64,000 nt of DNA from Bicyclus anynana (GCF_947172395.1 NC_069092.1:6307418-6371417); one strand, 5' to 3'; shown: positions 24,357 to 36,243, counted from the stretch's first letter. Notes: a model not told the origin generated them from the letters alone. Numbers and translations are program-made.

Positions 24357-24530
24357 TATTAGAAGGGTATCCAAAGCTGCTCTAGTAGTACCTTCACCTT
24401 TAGTCCTTACCAAATTTGGCTAGACATGGAGAACAACACGAGCGGAGAAGCTAAGTGTAAATAACTATCAAGGCTATCCTTAACCTTACAATTCATTGGT
24501 CACAAGTCCAAGGCTCTGCTCAGAGTATTT
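24357..24530 (+). repeat. Dispersed repeat X, copy 2
   Basis: It shares AGGGTATCCAAAGCTGCT, CTTACCAAATTTGGCTAG and GAACAACACGAGCGGA, in order, with 8914-9078. It is not followed by a SINE tail here, which argues that repeat X is a separate family. No coding potential was seen. Confidence 0.72.
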
Positions 24531-26398
24531 CTCTCTTCCATACGATGGACCTGGCACCCGCACGGTGAATCTATGGAATACTAAGATATTCGTCTCTCCT
24601 AAATATTTAGAAAAAAAATAAACTCAACACGATGAAGTATATACCTAAATCTGAACCATTTACATTGCTAAAAAAAGTGTCACGCCATAACACGCGAACG
24701 TGACATAGTGCGAACAACAAAGAGGATCGGCGCAAATAACACGTAATTTCATATCGACGTGCACAATTTGTTTTCACGTAATGCCCTCGCGTTCGTTCTA
24801 TTCCGCTAGAGTATACTATTTGCCGTGTGTTTGCCGGAGTCTGTAGCACAATATTTGCCGAACGTGTCAACCGGCGTGCCAATTGTAACATATCTAGGCG
24901 TGACACGTTGCACTGTACGACATTTTGCCGTTATTACATGTGTTATTATCTCGTCGCCTTTTCTTTTGTTGCAATAAGCCGTTGATTACTCCGCCCCAGT
25001 ATGTTCAATTGACGTCGGGAGCCGAAATAGAGACTGTAGGGTGTCGATAACGTTAAGCATACTTATAATAAAACAAACATGTGAGTAACAGGTTTATATG
25101 TTAAGATGGTAAAATGGTATGAACGAGAGCCTGTCATACCCAGATATTCCTCATTTTTTAAAAGCTGAATATTTTCAGCTAATGCTCTTAACATACAGGT
25201 AAGTAATACAGTACAGGCATCTGTGAAATATGAAATGCAGTGTCTTTGAGAGAAACCTATCAAAGCCACGACACCAACTAAGTCAAGTCAGAAATTCATT
25301 CGTCTATAAAGTGTAATTAATTAATTTTGCATTATGCTTTGTTTAAGTATTAAGAGAAATCATGTTTGCCTCCAGTAAAGCCAGCTTCATAGCAACCTTT
25401 ATAAAAACAACGTAAAGATGAATCTTCTTCGTCTCTAGGGATAGAAAGAAGCTAAATGTCTAGCGACTGTCTGCGGCAAATGAGTTTCCTAACAAAATTA
25501 CGTTTAAAAAGTGAATAATAGAAGATTTAGACCTTGCTACCTCCCAAAGACACCTTGTCTTCCGTAGGTACATTCTATAATATATTCTATAAGTAAGGCA
25601 GATCTGAACTCACATGCTCTTAATCTTTAGTACCTATAGATAGCTATATAAAAATCCGATTCATTGTTGAAACGTGATTCATACCACACCTACCGCATCA
25701 CAAGATATTTCCATTACCATTGTTATTCTTAAAGCGGGGAAGAATTTAAATGCAAATGTAAACATTTCGTCTCCCGTAACTTATGTTTACATAATCCTGA
25801 CAGATAGACGCAAATGGAACTGTTCCGAAATTTGACAGGGGTTCTTTACTAACCAAAATAGCGGATCTGAGTGGTAGTTTTTCAATTTCATTCCAAACTC
25901 AATCGTATTGCTGTAGACATTTAGTTTGTTTTCGTTTGTTGAATTCTCAGCGTTTATTTTCCGAAGATTTCCACAGTATCGGTACAACAGTGTTGTATAA
26001 ATACATTGTATGGAAGGTGTACACAAGGTTCCCATTTCCAATTTGGCCTCGGGTATTCAAATATTATTCATGGGTATAGTTACTGGATATCAGAGGAGAT
26101 AAGATCTCTCTCCGAGATCACGGCCTTAAGTGTGGAAGTTTGATAACACTAAATTCTGCGATGGGCAAATGACTACGAAGAAGTTTATAAATGACCCAAT
26201 TTCACAGATCGGCGGTTAGCTAGCGTGCGGAGTAACGAGGTCTGAGGGAAGTTAAAAGTTATGAAACCCGACAAGTTTTAAAATAAAAACTTCATTTTTT
26301 ATTATGATACTCATCTTATTAACACAATTTTTCTTAGTGAAAGTCGTTATTTGTAAATTATGTGGATGTCACGTAGCTGTTTGTGATTTTATACCTAC
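24531..26398. other. Unique sequence with a CpG-containing block
   Basis: The part 24640-24960 is less AT-biased, with many CG dinucleotides. Open frames there show no domain. Nothing else was recognised. Confidence 0.35.
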
Positions 26399-26842
26399 TA
26401 GCGTACGCCCCGCGGTTTCACCCACGTATATATATATTTTTTATTCTTTACAAGTCAGCCCTTGACTACATTCTCACCTGATGGTAAGTGATGATGCAAT
26501 CTAAGATGGAAGCGGACTAACTTGTTAGGGGGAGGATGATAATCCACTCCCCTTTCGGTTTCTACACGACATCGTACCGGAACGCTAAATCGCTAAATCT
26601 TTGTCGGTAGTATGGTAACTAGCCACGGCCGAAGCCTCCCACCAGCCAGACTTGGACCAATTAAGAAAACCCTAATCGGCTCAGCTGGGGATCAAACGCA
26701 GAACCTTCGTCATGTAAATCCACCGCGCATACCTCTACGCCACGGAGGCTGTCACAGTTCCCGTTCGCACAGATATCCGAGGACAAAATAGAATCTGTGT
26801 TACTCGCTAATAATGTAGCATTCCTAGTTTGACACTTAAGGA
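26399..26842 (-). mobile_element. Helitron-like element split by a SINE
   Basis: The plus strand shows CTAGCGTACGCCCCGCGG at 26399, the inverse of a Helitron 3' end. After an interrupting SINE (26433-26749) comes CCCGTTCGCACAGATATCCG and TGTGTTACTCGCTAATAATG. These are typical body sequences of small lepidopteran Helitron-like elements as I remember them. The 5' end was not found. Confidence 0.6.
26433..26749 (-). mobile_element. SINE family 1 (near full length), nested in Helitron
   Basis: The head is at 26740-26749 (CACGGAGGCT in plus orientation), with a degraded B box at 26690-26700 (GGGATCAAACGC in plus). The body and tail run to TTTACAAGTCAGCCCTTGAC near 26450. Inserted within the Helitron-like element at 26399-26842, so it is younger than that element. 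Confidence 0.87.
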
Positions 26843-27618
26843 TTAATTTTTAAAATTGTTTCGATGGTTTAGGAAAATGTACCTAATAAATAAACAAACT
26901 CAAAGTTGCTATTACCTACTAGTAGTGAGCATAATCTTACAGATTAGTAAAAAGAATCGATTTTTTTTTGTAATTAATAAACTTTGATTAATAATTCAAA
27001 TCTGTTGTAGGTATTAAAAGATTTATTAGTGTTTAATGTGTTGAATTCGTAAATTAAATTTCATGCCAGGAATATATAACTAAAAATACCTAAAGAAAAT
27101 AATCGTGATATGACTATCAAATGTAGTAAATTAAATTTTGGTTCATTTTAATAAGAAATCATAATACCAAAATATGGTAACAGGTATATTGATGGAAACT
27201 CGCATGTAAGCGGTAAGCTTTCAAAGCTTCGCCATAAAATGCATGATGAATGTCGACATGCCCTTGCTTGGTACCGTTGCGTCCCCACTCTCAAGGGCTG
27301 GGCATGTAAATAGCCACTATAACTTGATCTCCCTCTCCCCCCTACATCGTACGAACCTTGAAGTGAAAGGGTCTAAAGCGGGCGGCCACGGGGATCTATT
27401 CATACTGGCCACTTGTATCGAATATCGAAATGGGGTTCGGTGCACTCGGCACCATGTTTTAACTCGATCACTAATGGAATGAATACAACTACAAAATGGC
27501 TGTGTACTTTGTATGGAATGAGTTTAACATGTGTGATGTACGATAATTCGGGTGTAGACAAGTTGATAAGTCTTTAAAATAGGTAGGTAGATATAGGTTA
27601 CCATCCTATATACATTTT
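26843..27618. other. Unique sequence
   Basis: The segment 27180-27480 is GC-richer and has a 79-codon plus-strand frame (27243-27482) with no recognisable domain or clear splice site. No gene is called. Confidence 0.35.
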
Positions 27619-27805
27619 ATCATCATCATCATCATCATCATCATGTCAGCCGATACACGTCCACTGCAGGACATAGACCTTTTGTAGGGACTTCCAAACA
27701 TCACGATACTGAGCCGCCTGCATCCAGCGAATCCCTGCGACTCGCTTGATGTCGTCAGTCCACCTGGTGGGGGGGTCGACCAACACACAATCTTGGGACC
27801 CCAAC
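27619..27805 (-). pseudogene. RTE-like LINE 3' end with (GAT)n tail
   Basis: The minus-strand frame reads RWTDDIKRVAGIRWMQAAQ, RDVWKSL and VLQWT-IG, then a stop at 27646-27648, directly followed by about eight ATG/GAT units (27619-27645). Among related fragments this is the best-preserved. The motif and the short trinucleotide tail in place of poly(A) are typical of RTE-clade LINEs. Upstream (above about 27805) nothing continues, so it is 5'-truncated. Confidence 0.8.
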
Positions 27806-27939
27806 CATAAATTTAAAAAAATTTTCTTAAGTTTCTATTTGGTTATAATTATTACTTGACGGATCATTAAGACAGCGGTGAAATAACATCTATCTATTCC
27901 GTTATGATGCATTATATCAGGGGATCTAAATATGGTAAC

Positions 27940-28094
27940 TATAGCTTGGCATATTCGTTCGTAGCACTTCAGATGATCCGCGCGCGCCAGGAGGGGGCTA
28001 GCGATGCCCCGCGCGCACGACTTCATACCCACGCAGTCCTTCCCCCGTCGCCCGCATATAATAGGAGTGTCATCAACGAACTTGCCAAGCTATA
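27940..28094. mobile_element. 155-bp MITE with terminal inverted repeats
   Basis: The left end TATAGCTTGGCA..TTCGTT and the inverse of the right end AACGAA..TGCCAAGCTATA pair over about 28 bp with few mismatches. The interior is strikingly GC-rich (GATCCGCGCGCGCCAGGAGG, CCCCGCGCGCACGAC) in an AT-rich neighbourhood. A TA at each edge would fit a Tc1/mariner-type target. I recall similar elements as abundant in Lepidoptera. Non-coding. Confidence 0.78.
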
Positions 28095-30608
28095 TAATTT
28101 TTAATTATATATTTCATTGCTGTATTATAACTTTATGTTATACCTACCTACCACCTTTATATTATACCAGAGTTAATTTTATAATATTTTAGGCAGTCAA
28201 CTACTGACGTAAGGTATCTACCAATGTGATTAAAATAAGAGTTTCTGAAACTGATCGCGCTTACTAATTACCATTTTTCAATCTTATTTACGGCCATAAT
28301 ATAATTACCTATCTACCCAAATAAGTAAGATACAATAAAAATCATCCAATAATCTTCAATTTAAACGCACCGCAATATAGAGTTTGCTAAAAGCCTCGCA
28401 GCGTGAAGCAAAAATTATACGACACTAATCCCGTGAGAGCGTTTCAGGACCACCTGCTTGACACATGGACATACGAACTCCCATTTTATGTATTGAACTG
28501 ACGGTCTGCGAGAGCCAGACATACTTTATTTTATACCTAAAGACTGCAAGTACCATTGACATGATAGACATTTAACTGATAATAATCATTTGGACTTTAA
28601 CTCTTATTTGATTTGGAATTTGTTTACAAAAACATGTTTGAATCATTCTATTTATTTTATCTGTTGTTACTAATGTTAATTTAATAAGTAAGTACGGAGT
28701 CAATCATGGAGTTTGGAATGTTGTGGCTTTAAGAGGTAGCAGGTTTCAAAATCCAGACCCTCATGAATGAAAAAAATAGCATTTTCCGCTTACTCAAAAT
28801 GGATACATGATCCTTCATAATTATATCTCGTACAAAATATTACAAAAATACGTTTTAAAATAGACAGTTGAGGATCTAGACCCTTAAAACCTGCTACCGT
28901 ACCTACCCACCACGGTTCAAACTCAAAAATTGGCTACCAAGAAAACTATGGTATATGGCACGGGCAAACTTTCAGGCTTCACAAATTGAAGTAGGTCAGG
29001 TTGACGCAGACTCCCATATAACGATACAATGTCGGATTCCACATAAATTCGCATTTTTTATAATACGCACCGAATTAATGAATCTGATACCCGCTTATAT
29101 CGTGATAAGACTGTCTTATTTTGCTTCGGAACATAATCTCTGTGTAATTTTCAAAATATCCGTGTCATGTTACACACGAGCCAGTAGGTATGCTAAATTA
29201 ATATTGTAATAAATTCGTTATTTTATATCAGGTAAAAGATACCTGGATATACGAGCCTTAATAACTACATGTTACATTAAGTCAGATTTACAGTTTACAT
29301 AATAATTGGTTTCAAGAACTATAAGCTCTTCGTGTCGTTGCATGCGACGTATATTGCACTTTATTGGGATTAAAGGTAATATTAAATGGCATGTAGGTAA
29401 ATATATTATTAATAAGAACCATCCAATAAATTGTTAACATTGGTACGTAAATGTAGTTACGTAGGTCAAGCAGTCGATGCAATTTATTTATTAATTTAAA
29501 ATTCTTTATAGTACTTATACTCTTGGATTGGATTGGATAAAAATTGTAAATAAAATTAAACAGTAGCTTAATAAGAAAATTATTATTCTAAAATTAGTGT
29601 GCTCTTTAGATATAGTACCTACAAGTAATATACCTATTTAAAAAGCTAGAAAAAATAGAAACTTCTGACTGTAAAATTAGCGACCCTTATTTTAATTCTA
29701 AGACAGGATAACATATTTAACTCATCCTTGTGAATGGAACATGGAAACTTTCAAATAGAATTATTTAGCACCTAAAACTAAATAGGTAAGTAATTAAAAA
29801 TAAAAATGCATTTTCATGCAATATTAAAATCCTTTTAATTGTTTGGTCGTCGTAAGTATAAAAGTACAATCGACTGTTTTAAGTACCTAGATATTACCTA
29901 CCTAGATACCTATTATTTATTATTAGAAGAATCAAACTCAATTTTCATTTACACGAAGAGTACCTACTTGTTAAACAACATCTGAATTTACGTAAATGGG
30001 TACATAATACAATCCCAATTTCATTAAGTTAAAATAGAATTAATCTGGACCAACAACTAAGAGCAGCAATTCAAGAGGCCAAATTAAAGAACAGAACAAC
30101 TTTAAAGCGACTGAATAATCTATTGAAAAACTTCGTGTTACAGGAATTTATTCTTATGTACTTTGTAATAAGGGTTTCGCCGTTGCTGACAAATAGCAAA
30201 TAGCAAGTCAGGCTTATTAGTTAGTTATCCGAATGTTGGCAAGAACAGATGCCCCCAACGGGTTGTGTTTTGGGCAATCGTTTTGTAATGTTGTATAATT
30301 ATTTAGTTTATTTCCTACTTATTTCACGGGATGGCATTCATCTTGTTTTCCTCAAATTATTTTCACAGGATTTGATTAACTGAAAATTAATTGGAACATT
30401 AATAATACTGTATAATTAAGAGTACATAGTTAGATAGTAGGTAAGTAAGTGGTAGTACCAAAATTTATACCGTATTTTGAACAGTTAAGGGCTTTCCCTT
30501 TTGACTCTAGAAGATATGTAATATTAATTACAGCTATTATATAGGTAGTACTTTCTCGTACGTATTACGGAAAAAAACATTTTGTATAGGTACCTACCTA
30601 AATAAAAG
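28095..30608. other. AT-rich unique sequence
   Basis: No gene or recognised repeat. The minor frame at 28955-29209 has no recognisable domain. Confidence 0.4.
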
Positions 30609-30912
30609 AGTGGCTCAAATATGCCTCTCTGACAGAGAGTTACATATTTGTACCTTTTGCCGTGGAGACCCTTGGGCCATGGAGTCGCAGTGCCAAAAAA
30701 TTTTTCCGTACTATTTCACCGCGGCTTGTTGCCTCGACTGGTGACAGAAGGGCTGGTTCATTTTTTGCGCAAAGGATCAGCCTGGCTGTCCAGCGCGGAA
30801 ATGCAGCCAGTATTCTTGCCACCATTCCACGTGGGCATGATTTGTATAGTTATTAGGATAAGTTAGCTTAAGCTCCTTATTGTATTCTTTCTCAATAAAA
30901 AAAAAAAAAAAA
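30609..30912 (+). pseudogene. 5'-truncated LINE 3' end, copy A
   Basis: The coding part reads YASLTESYIFVPFAVETLGP, then AGSFFAQRISLAVQRGNAAS and ILATIPRGHDLYSY-stop, in a frame open from the truncation point to the stop at 30853-30858. An AATAAA signal and a pure A-run follow at about 30894-30912. The same unit at 41013-41303 differs at about five positions over 290 bp. The QR-S-A-QRGNAASILGT-P signature is one I remember from C-termini of LINE-like proteins in many invertebrates; the clade is not certain. Confidence 0.75.
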
Positions 30913-31162
30913 TACAAGATATAAGCTATTTAGAACTTAAGGTTTTTTATATCTTATACACAAATGAAGTTATAAGACACATAAAGACTAAAAGCACATT
31001 TTCTCATCTCAGCATTCTATAAAAACTCAGCTTAGATTCAGATTTTCTTAGTTAAGTGGGAAAATTTCAGTTACTTGAGGTATTTTTATCAAAGTTAATT
31101 TTAGCTTAATCTCCGGCACGCGAAAGTGCAACGGAAGAGTCTTGTTTCTTCTAATATTTTAG
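30913..31162. other. AT-rich unique sequence
   Basis: Nothing recognised. It ends in a polypyrimidine-rich stretch that would serve the candidate exon at 31163. Confidence 0.4.
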
Positions 31163-31294
31163 TTGGAAGATATTATTTTCTGCAAACTGGAGTGGTCTCA
31201 ACAGTGTTTATGTGTTTCAACATGGCCGAGACGCCGGCAGCCGAGTGTACAGAATATACTTGTGAATGTAAACTCTCCGACGATGTGGTCCAAG
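31163..31294 (+). CDS. Candidate 132-bp exon, unidentified gene
   Basis: The acceptor TTGTTTCTTCTAATATTTTAG| has a branch-point-like CTAAT and a pyrimidine tract. The exon ends GTCCAAG|GTATAAG. One frame is open through all 132 nt, phase 1 at both edges. It contains an ATG with good context (CAACATGG) at 31222, giving MAETPAAECTEYTCECKLSD followed by DVVQ. The codons from the ATG on are GC-richer than the flanks. It could be a symmetric cassette exon or a first coding exon with the upstream part as 5' UTR. I do not recognise the protein. Confidence 0.42.
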
Positions 31295-31590
31295 GTATAA
31301 GAAAATGTCCATGCCTTTTAAATAAAAAAAAATTCATTTTGATGCTAAAAAGAAATTACTTTGCATTTGTTTGAGATAATTATAGATTATTGAGGCTGCG
31401 AATAGTTACTTTTTATATGGTTTCTACCTTAAGAACAAGAAACTATCACGAAAAGTAACATATTTGACGAAACTCCGTGCGAGGTAAGTACCTACCTGTG
31501 CGGATTACCAGTAAATCAAATAAAAATATTGAGTGTCTTTGAAGCGTCACTTTTGTTGTGTTTATTCTATATAAACTTGATAGTCCAAAC

Positions 31591-31618
31591 TACAAACAAA
31601 CAAACAAACAAACAAACG
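31591..31618. repeat. (AAAC)n microsatellite
   Basis: About six tandem AAAC/CAAA units. They precede GGTCCGATACGG, a context common next to Helitron-like ends. Confidence 0.8.
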
Positions 31619-31673
31619 GTCCGATACGGCTCTAAAAAACTCGTCGACGGTCAGGTGGTCAAATATATTCAAG

Positions 31674-31869
31674 TCATCATCATCGTCATTATCAACCCAT
31701 ATTCGACTCACTGCTGAGCTCGAGTCTCCTCTCAGAATGAGTGGGGTTAGGTCAATAGTCCACCACGCTGGCCCAATGCGGATTGGCAGACTTCACACAC
31801 GCAGAGAATTATGAAAATTCCGAGGTATGCAGGTTTCCTCACGATGTTTTCCTTCACCGTTTGAGATGT
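31674..31869 (-). mobile_element. SINE family 2, head-less copy
   Basis: The tail TCATCATCATCGTCATTATC at 31674 and the body CACCACGCTGGCCCAATGCG and GCAGGTTTCCTCACGATG are intact. It stops at about 31869, before the B box, so it is 5'-truncated. It lies about 210 bp from an oppositely oriented copy (32082-32405). Confidence 0.85.
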
Positions 31870-32081
31870 AAGTACATAAATGTTATTAATTATAATAAAA
31901 ATGACGGTTCACGTATATACAATTACGCCTTTTTTGAACGTATTTTACATGTGCCTATAAAAACTATGCAAGTGTATAGTTTTTGATGTCTAAATATAAA
32001 AATGCTATTAAAATTAGAAATTAAAATAAAAGTAATACTACCTTATTTAAGCGTACTGTCTTAAATTTTATTATTTAAAGA

Positions 32082-32405
32082 GAACCGTGATAGCCCAATG
32101 GATATGACATCTGCCTTCGATTCGATTCAGGGTGTAGGGCAAATCCTGTCCGGGATATGCACCTCCAACTTTTCAGTTATGCGCATTTTAAGAAATTAAA
32201 TAAATATCACGTGTTTCAAACGGCGAAGGAAAAACATCGTGAGGAAACCGGCATACCCAAGAATTTTCTTAATTCTCTACGTGTGTGAAGTCTGCAAATC
32301 CGCAATGGATCAGCGTGGTAGACTATTGTCTTAAGTCCTCTCACTCTGAAAGGAGACTAGTGCTCAACAATGAGCCGAAAATGGGTTACTAATGATGATG
32401 ATGAT
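32082..32405 (+). mobile_element. tRNA-derived SINE, family 2 (full length)
   Basis: Head GAACCGTGATAGCCCAATGG, a weak B box (GGCAAATCCTGTCC), body AACATCGTGAGGAAACCGGC and ATCAGCGTGGTAGACTATTG, tail AATGATGATGATGAT at 32390-32405. Confidence 0.88.
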
Positions 32406-34930
32406 CGTTTAAAGCTTTAGACACGTACAAGAATGTATTCCCAAAATTAGCTGAATCCGCTAACTCCTCCGACTTGGTCCGTGATACGAGTATGTACAAG
32501 CACTCAGACCTGTTTAACAGTTCCAACAAGTAAAGGCTAACATTAATTGCTAGAAGGGTTTCCTTAGTAGGATATTGTACCGTCTCGAGCACTTCTCTAT
32601 TACGTAGAAGTAGCCGCTTTAGTCATAGTATGAAAGTACCTATTTACTGAAGATGAACATCTAAAGGAAGGTATATTCCTATAAACTTATATGGAAATAC
32701 AAAATACTAACTACTTGTTGAATACTAGCTACTTGTTCTTTATTTGCTATATGTTGATGACCTACCTAATTACACATATTCATCAAGGTTTTGGTATCTA
32801 TCCAATGCCTTGGTAGACAGATAGGCTGCTTGTCTTGGTACCTAGATAGTTTTATGTACAGAAACTTCTGAAACTGAACAGAGTAAATTCACTGAAAGAC
32901 ATGATTTTCAGGGAGCGTGATGACTATTTTTGCTGAAATCTATAGAGGGACTGACATTGTTGGTTAAAATTTACTGTGTGTACTTTTTTATTTAATTTAT
33001 TAAACATATATTAACTATATATTACCTAAATACGAGTAAATTAAACAGTTTAATTTATATTTTATCCACAACCTATAACAAGAACTTTCCCCCTGTCGAA
33101 CCAAAGTCGGAGGGACGTTGATTGTTAGGCAGCTGGTATTCTTAATCCTACCAGTACAACAATAAATAATTTCCTATACCTCAATCAGGAGGGTATAAGG
33201 TATAATACCTACTTTAAATTTGATTATTTAATGTATTTATTTTTTCAGCTATGGTATATTAGGTAGGTATGTAGCCAGTTCTTAGTGTTATATTATAACT
33301 GATTCTATTTAATTTTTTATGAATGAATATGAAACATTTTCACATTTTTAGTGTACACTTTATAGTTTAGAAAATTCGAGATTAGAAAATATTTAAAACT
33401 AACGTATTTCGTCGTCGTCATCTATTGTTGCATACATATAAACCATGACAGAGAGAAAGAATACAAGAATAGTAATTTTATAAGCTTAAAAAAGAAATAA
33501 CTAATCTTAAAAGTAGAAATGTATTAGGTACGATATCTTGGAGATAGGTAGGTACCTATCACCGTTGTACCTAAAAGACATACACATTTATAACTAAGTA
33601 CCCGTATATTTAGCGACTCTGTGCTGTCCACCGGTTTTTATCCAATCCAATTTAAGCACAACTTCAGAGTTGTGATATTTTTATAGCATTCGATAAAGTA
33701 TTTGATATATCGAAAGGCTGTCGAGGCTTTATAAAGGTTATTTAGATTAAAGATATCTACTTAATAAGTTAAATTATGCAAACTTCTCGTTCTTATTAAG
33801 ATTGTGCCGCGGACCTACCTAATGGAATTTAAAATATGATTATTTTTTTAGATAAACAAAGTTTAAGTAAAGTTTCCTCCTTTTTCTTATAAAATAACTA
33901 CCCATTTACGATTATCAACCGTTACCTTCATAATTAATAAAAGTTTAATTTAAATAAAGTCTCATAAAATGAGTACCTATATCTTTTAGTAGAACTACCT
34001 ACATACCTAAAATGGTAGAACATATAGATGTACCTACCTACTACCGTATCAAAAGAATCATTCTATTAAGAAGAGCCGGGTAGAACTTTCTTGGGATTTT
34101 TTATTTATCTGCGGTCTAGATTCAAATCCACGCAGTCTTGCTTTTAATACAACCGCCTAGATTATCTTATGGCAATCGCTTAGAGGAGATAGGGGAATAT
34201 TGGACAAGTTTAGAAAAAAACATTAACAAAACTTTAGTGCTTAGGTAGTTCTTCATTTAAGTACTAAGTAAATCCATTGTCGCGAGTTTATAAGGCGCTA
34301 GCTATTTTACAGAAATCTCATCTCGGCAATCATCGATCAGTCTCTCGTTCTCCAATATCGGAGTTCGCAAATTCGGTTATTCGCATGCAGATCTACGCGA
34401 ATGCAACGTGGAGCCTTTTGTAATAAGCTCCCCGGGGAGTTTCACCCCCTTGATAGAAAGGCGAACAAATAGAAATGTACCAAGTTTCGTAGCCAGAACG
34501 AAACGACATTTCCAAGTTGAAATGGAAAAGTAACTTTTGGGTCACGTTGTTGCTATCTAGTAGGTAATGGATAAAGTAGCTCGTCTGTTTAGTTTGGATA
34601 CTGAATATAGAATTGTATCCAGTCTTACGTATTCCAACTACTGTATGCTTTGTTGGTAAAAATGTTTTATACTTGTTCTTTGAATGCAATATTACTTTTG
34701 GGACTTCAGACTTGCTTAAAGCTAGAATTTGCAAATTCTCTACCTAAGTATGCCTGATATTACTTACCTAAGAGTTGCCTGATAGTACTTTACCTACGAG
34801 TGAAAGTTACGTAGGTAGGTAAAGGAGCTCCTAAGTTCTTATGTTGTTCTTTTTATCTATAATATTCGGCCTTTGGAGTTTAGGTGTTGGTGGTAAGGGT
34901 TTTAATGTTTGGCTCTGTAAAGCTCTATTC
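32406..34930. other. AT-rich unique sequence
   Basis: No gene or recognised repeat. The minus-strand frame at 34393-34734 (113 codons) has no domain or splice support and is treated as chance. Confidence 0.4.
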
Positions 34931-35055
34931 GATCATCATCATTATCATCATCCTGCAACCCGCTTGATGTCCTCAGTCCACCAGTAGGGGGTCGGCCAAT
35001 ACTGCGGTTTCCTGTACGAGGTCGCCATTTCAGCACCTTGGGACTCCACTTATCC
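34931..35055 (-). pseudogene. RTE-like LINE 3' fragment
   Basis: The plus strand starts with a TCATCATCATTATCATCATC tail, then the inverse of the RTE-like C-terminus: CCCGCTTGATGTCCTCAGTC (TDDIKR region) and the GRRSVGRP-like region near 34985-35030. About 40 codons before the stop are missing relative to 27646-27805, so it carries an internal deletion. Confidence 0.65.
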
Positions 35056-35722
35056 TATACAAAGAATAACAAAATCCGTTATATGAGTATGCATTCGATA
35101 CGTACAATGCAGATCAGTGGACGCCTGCCATTATTTGTAAGTCGATATTTATCTATTATATGTATAACCTATATGGTATTTAATTAGCAGAATATCTTAT
35201 ATCATAAGTCTATATATCTACCTACCTACTGTACCTAATAGCTACAAACACAGACCTATACCTACGTACCTATCTGGTAAATAAATTATAGCATTATCAA
35301 TAATAATAAGTCACAAAGGCTATCGCGGTCGTGGTGTAGTAATAATTAATAACTTGCACGATTTTCTCATTACACAATCAATAGATATTAAAATGACCGT
35401 CGGTTAAACGAATCTTTTTGCTGTTGCTATCTGAACCACGTGTTACGATAATGCTTAGTAAATTAAAATAATGCTTTATCTATTTGTATTTGGATGTTTG
35501 AAACCCTAATGTTCGTCGAGTGCGACTGATTTGAACGATCAATGCGGTCATAGATAACCACTTGTCTACGGTCTTTATGTATAGAGACGCTGTCTCGATT
35601 TATTCAATTAGAATAGGTATGTAGAATTGTAGAGCAAGTTCAATGCACTACTATGCAGTACTTCCCAATACTGTAGTAGAGTAACTTGTTTAAAATATTA
35701 CCTTACAAGATACCGTTTTTAA
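35056..35722. other. AT-rich unique sequence
   Basis: Nothing recognised. Confidence 0.45.
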
Positions 35723-36243
35723 TGGCCTTCGTGGCGCAGTGGTATGCGCGGTGGATTTACAAGACGGAGGTCCTGGGTTCGATCCCCGGCTAGACCGATT
35801 GAGAGTTTCTTAATTAGTCTGGGAGGCTTTGGCCGTGGCTAGTTACAAGTAGTATTGGTCTAGCTGGTTTTGGCCGTGGCTAGTTACAAGTAGCGAAGAC
35901 TGAAATTTTCTCGTAGGTAACCCGTTCATGTGGTTTTTTAGTCTGAATGTATTTTTAGCTGAGATACGTTAAATTATTAGCGTCCGTAAAACTTGTGGAT
36001 TTTTAAAAGGTAACCCGGTAAGAATCGGGTTTTTAGGAACCATCGCCCCTGCTTTTACCACCCGACAAAGACGTACCGCCAAGCGATTTAGCATTCCGGT
36101 ATGATGTGGTATAGAAAACAAAAGGGGTGTGGATTTTCAATTTTCATCCTCCTCCTAACAAGACGTTCCGCCCGCTTCCATCTTAGATTGCATCATCATC
36201 AGGTGAAATTGTAGTCAAGGGCTAATTTGTTAAGGATAAAAAA
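35723..36243 (+). mobile_element. SINE family 1 with internal insertion
   Basis: The intact head is GGCCTTCGTGGCGCAGTGG and CCTGGGTTCGATCCCCGG. The body continues to GGCCGTGGCTAGTTAC at 35846 and resumes with CGACAAAGACGTACCGCC at about 36062. About 210 bp of extra sequence separates these. The extra part begins with a 22-bp perfect repeat of the SINE (35831-35852 and 35872-35893). The 3' end is normal (CATCATCATCAGGTGAAATT, GTCAAGGGCTAATTTGTTAA). The copy is 521 bp against about 290-320 bp for the other long copies. Confidence 0.85.

Noticed and set aside
31393..31483. Second exon after 31163-31294, ending CGTGCGAG|GTAAGTAC
   Set aside because: The donor is good and a frame is open, but the acceptor lacks a pyrimidine tract, and the phase does not join the preceding exon without a stop.
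34393..34734. 113-codon minus-strand frame
   Set aside because: No domain, no splice sites and no codon bias distinct from its surroundings.
35723..35800. Functional tRNA gene at 35723
   Set aside because: A and B boxes are present, but the sequence continues into the SINE body and no closed acceptor stem or terminator follows. The same holds for 22435, 32082 and 45634.
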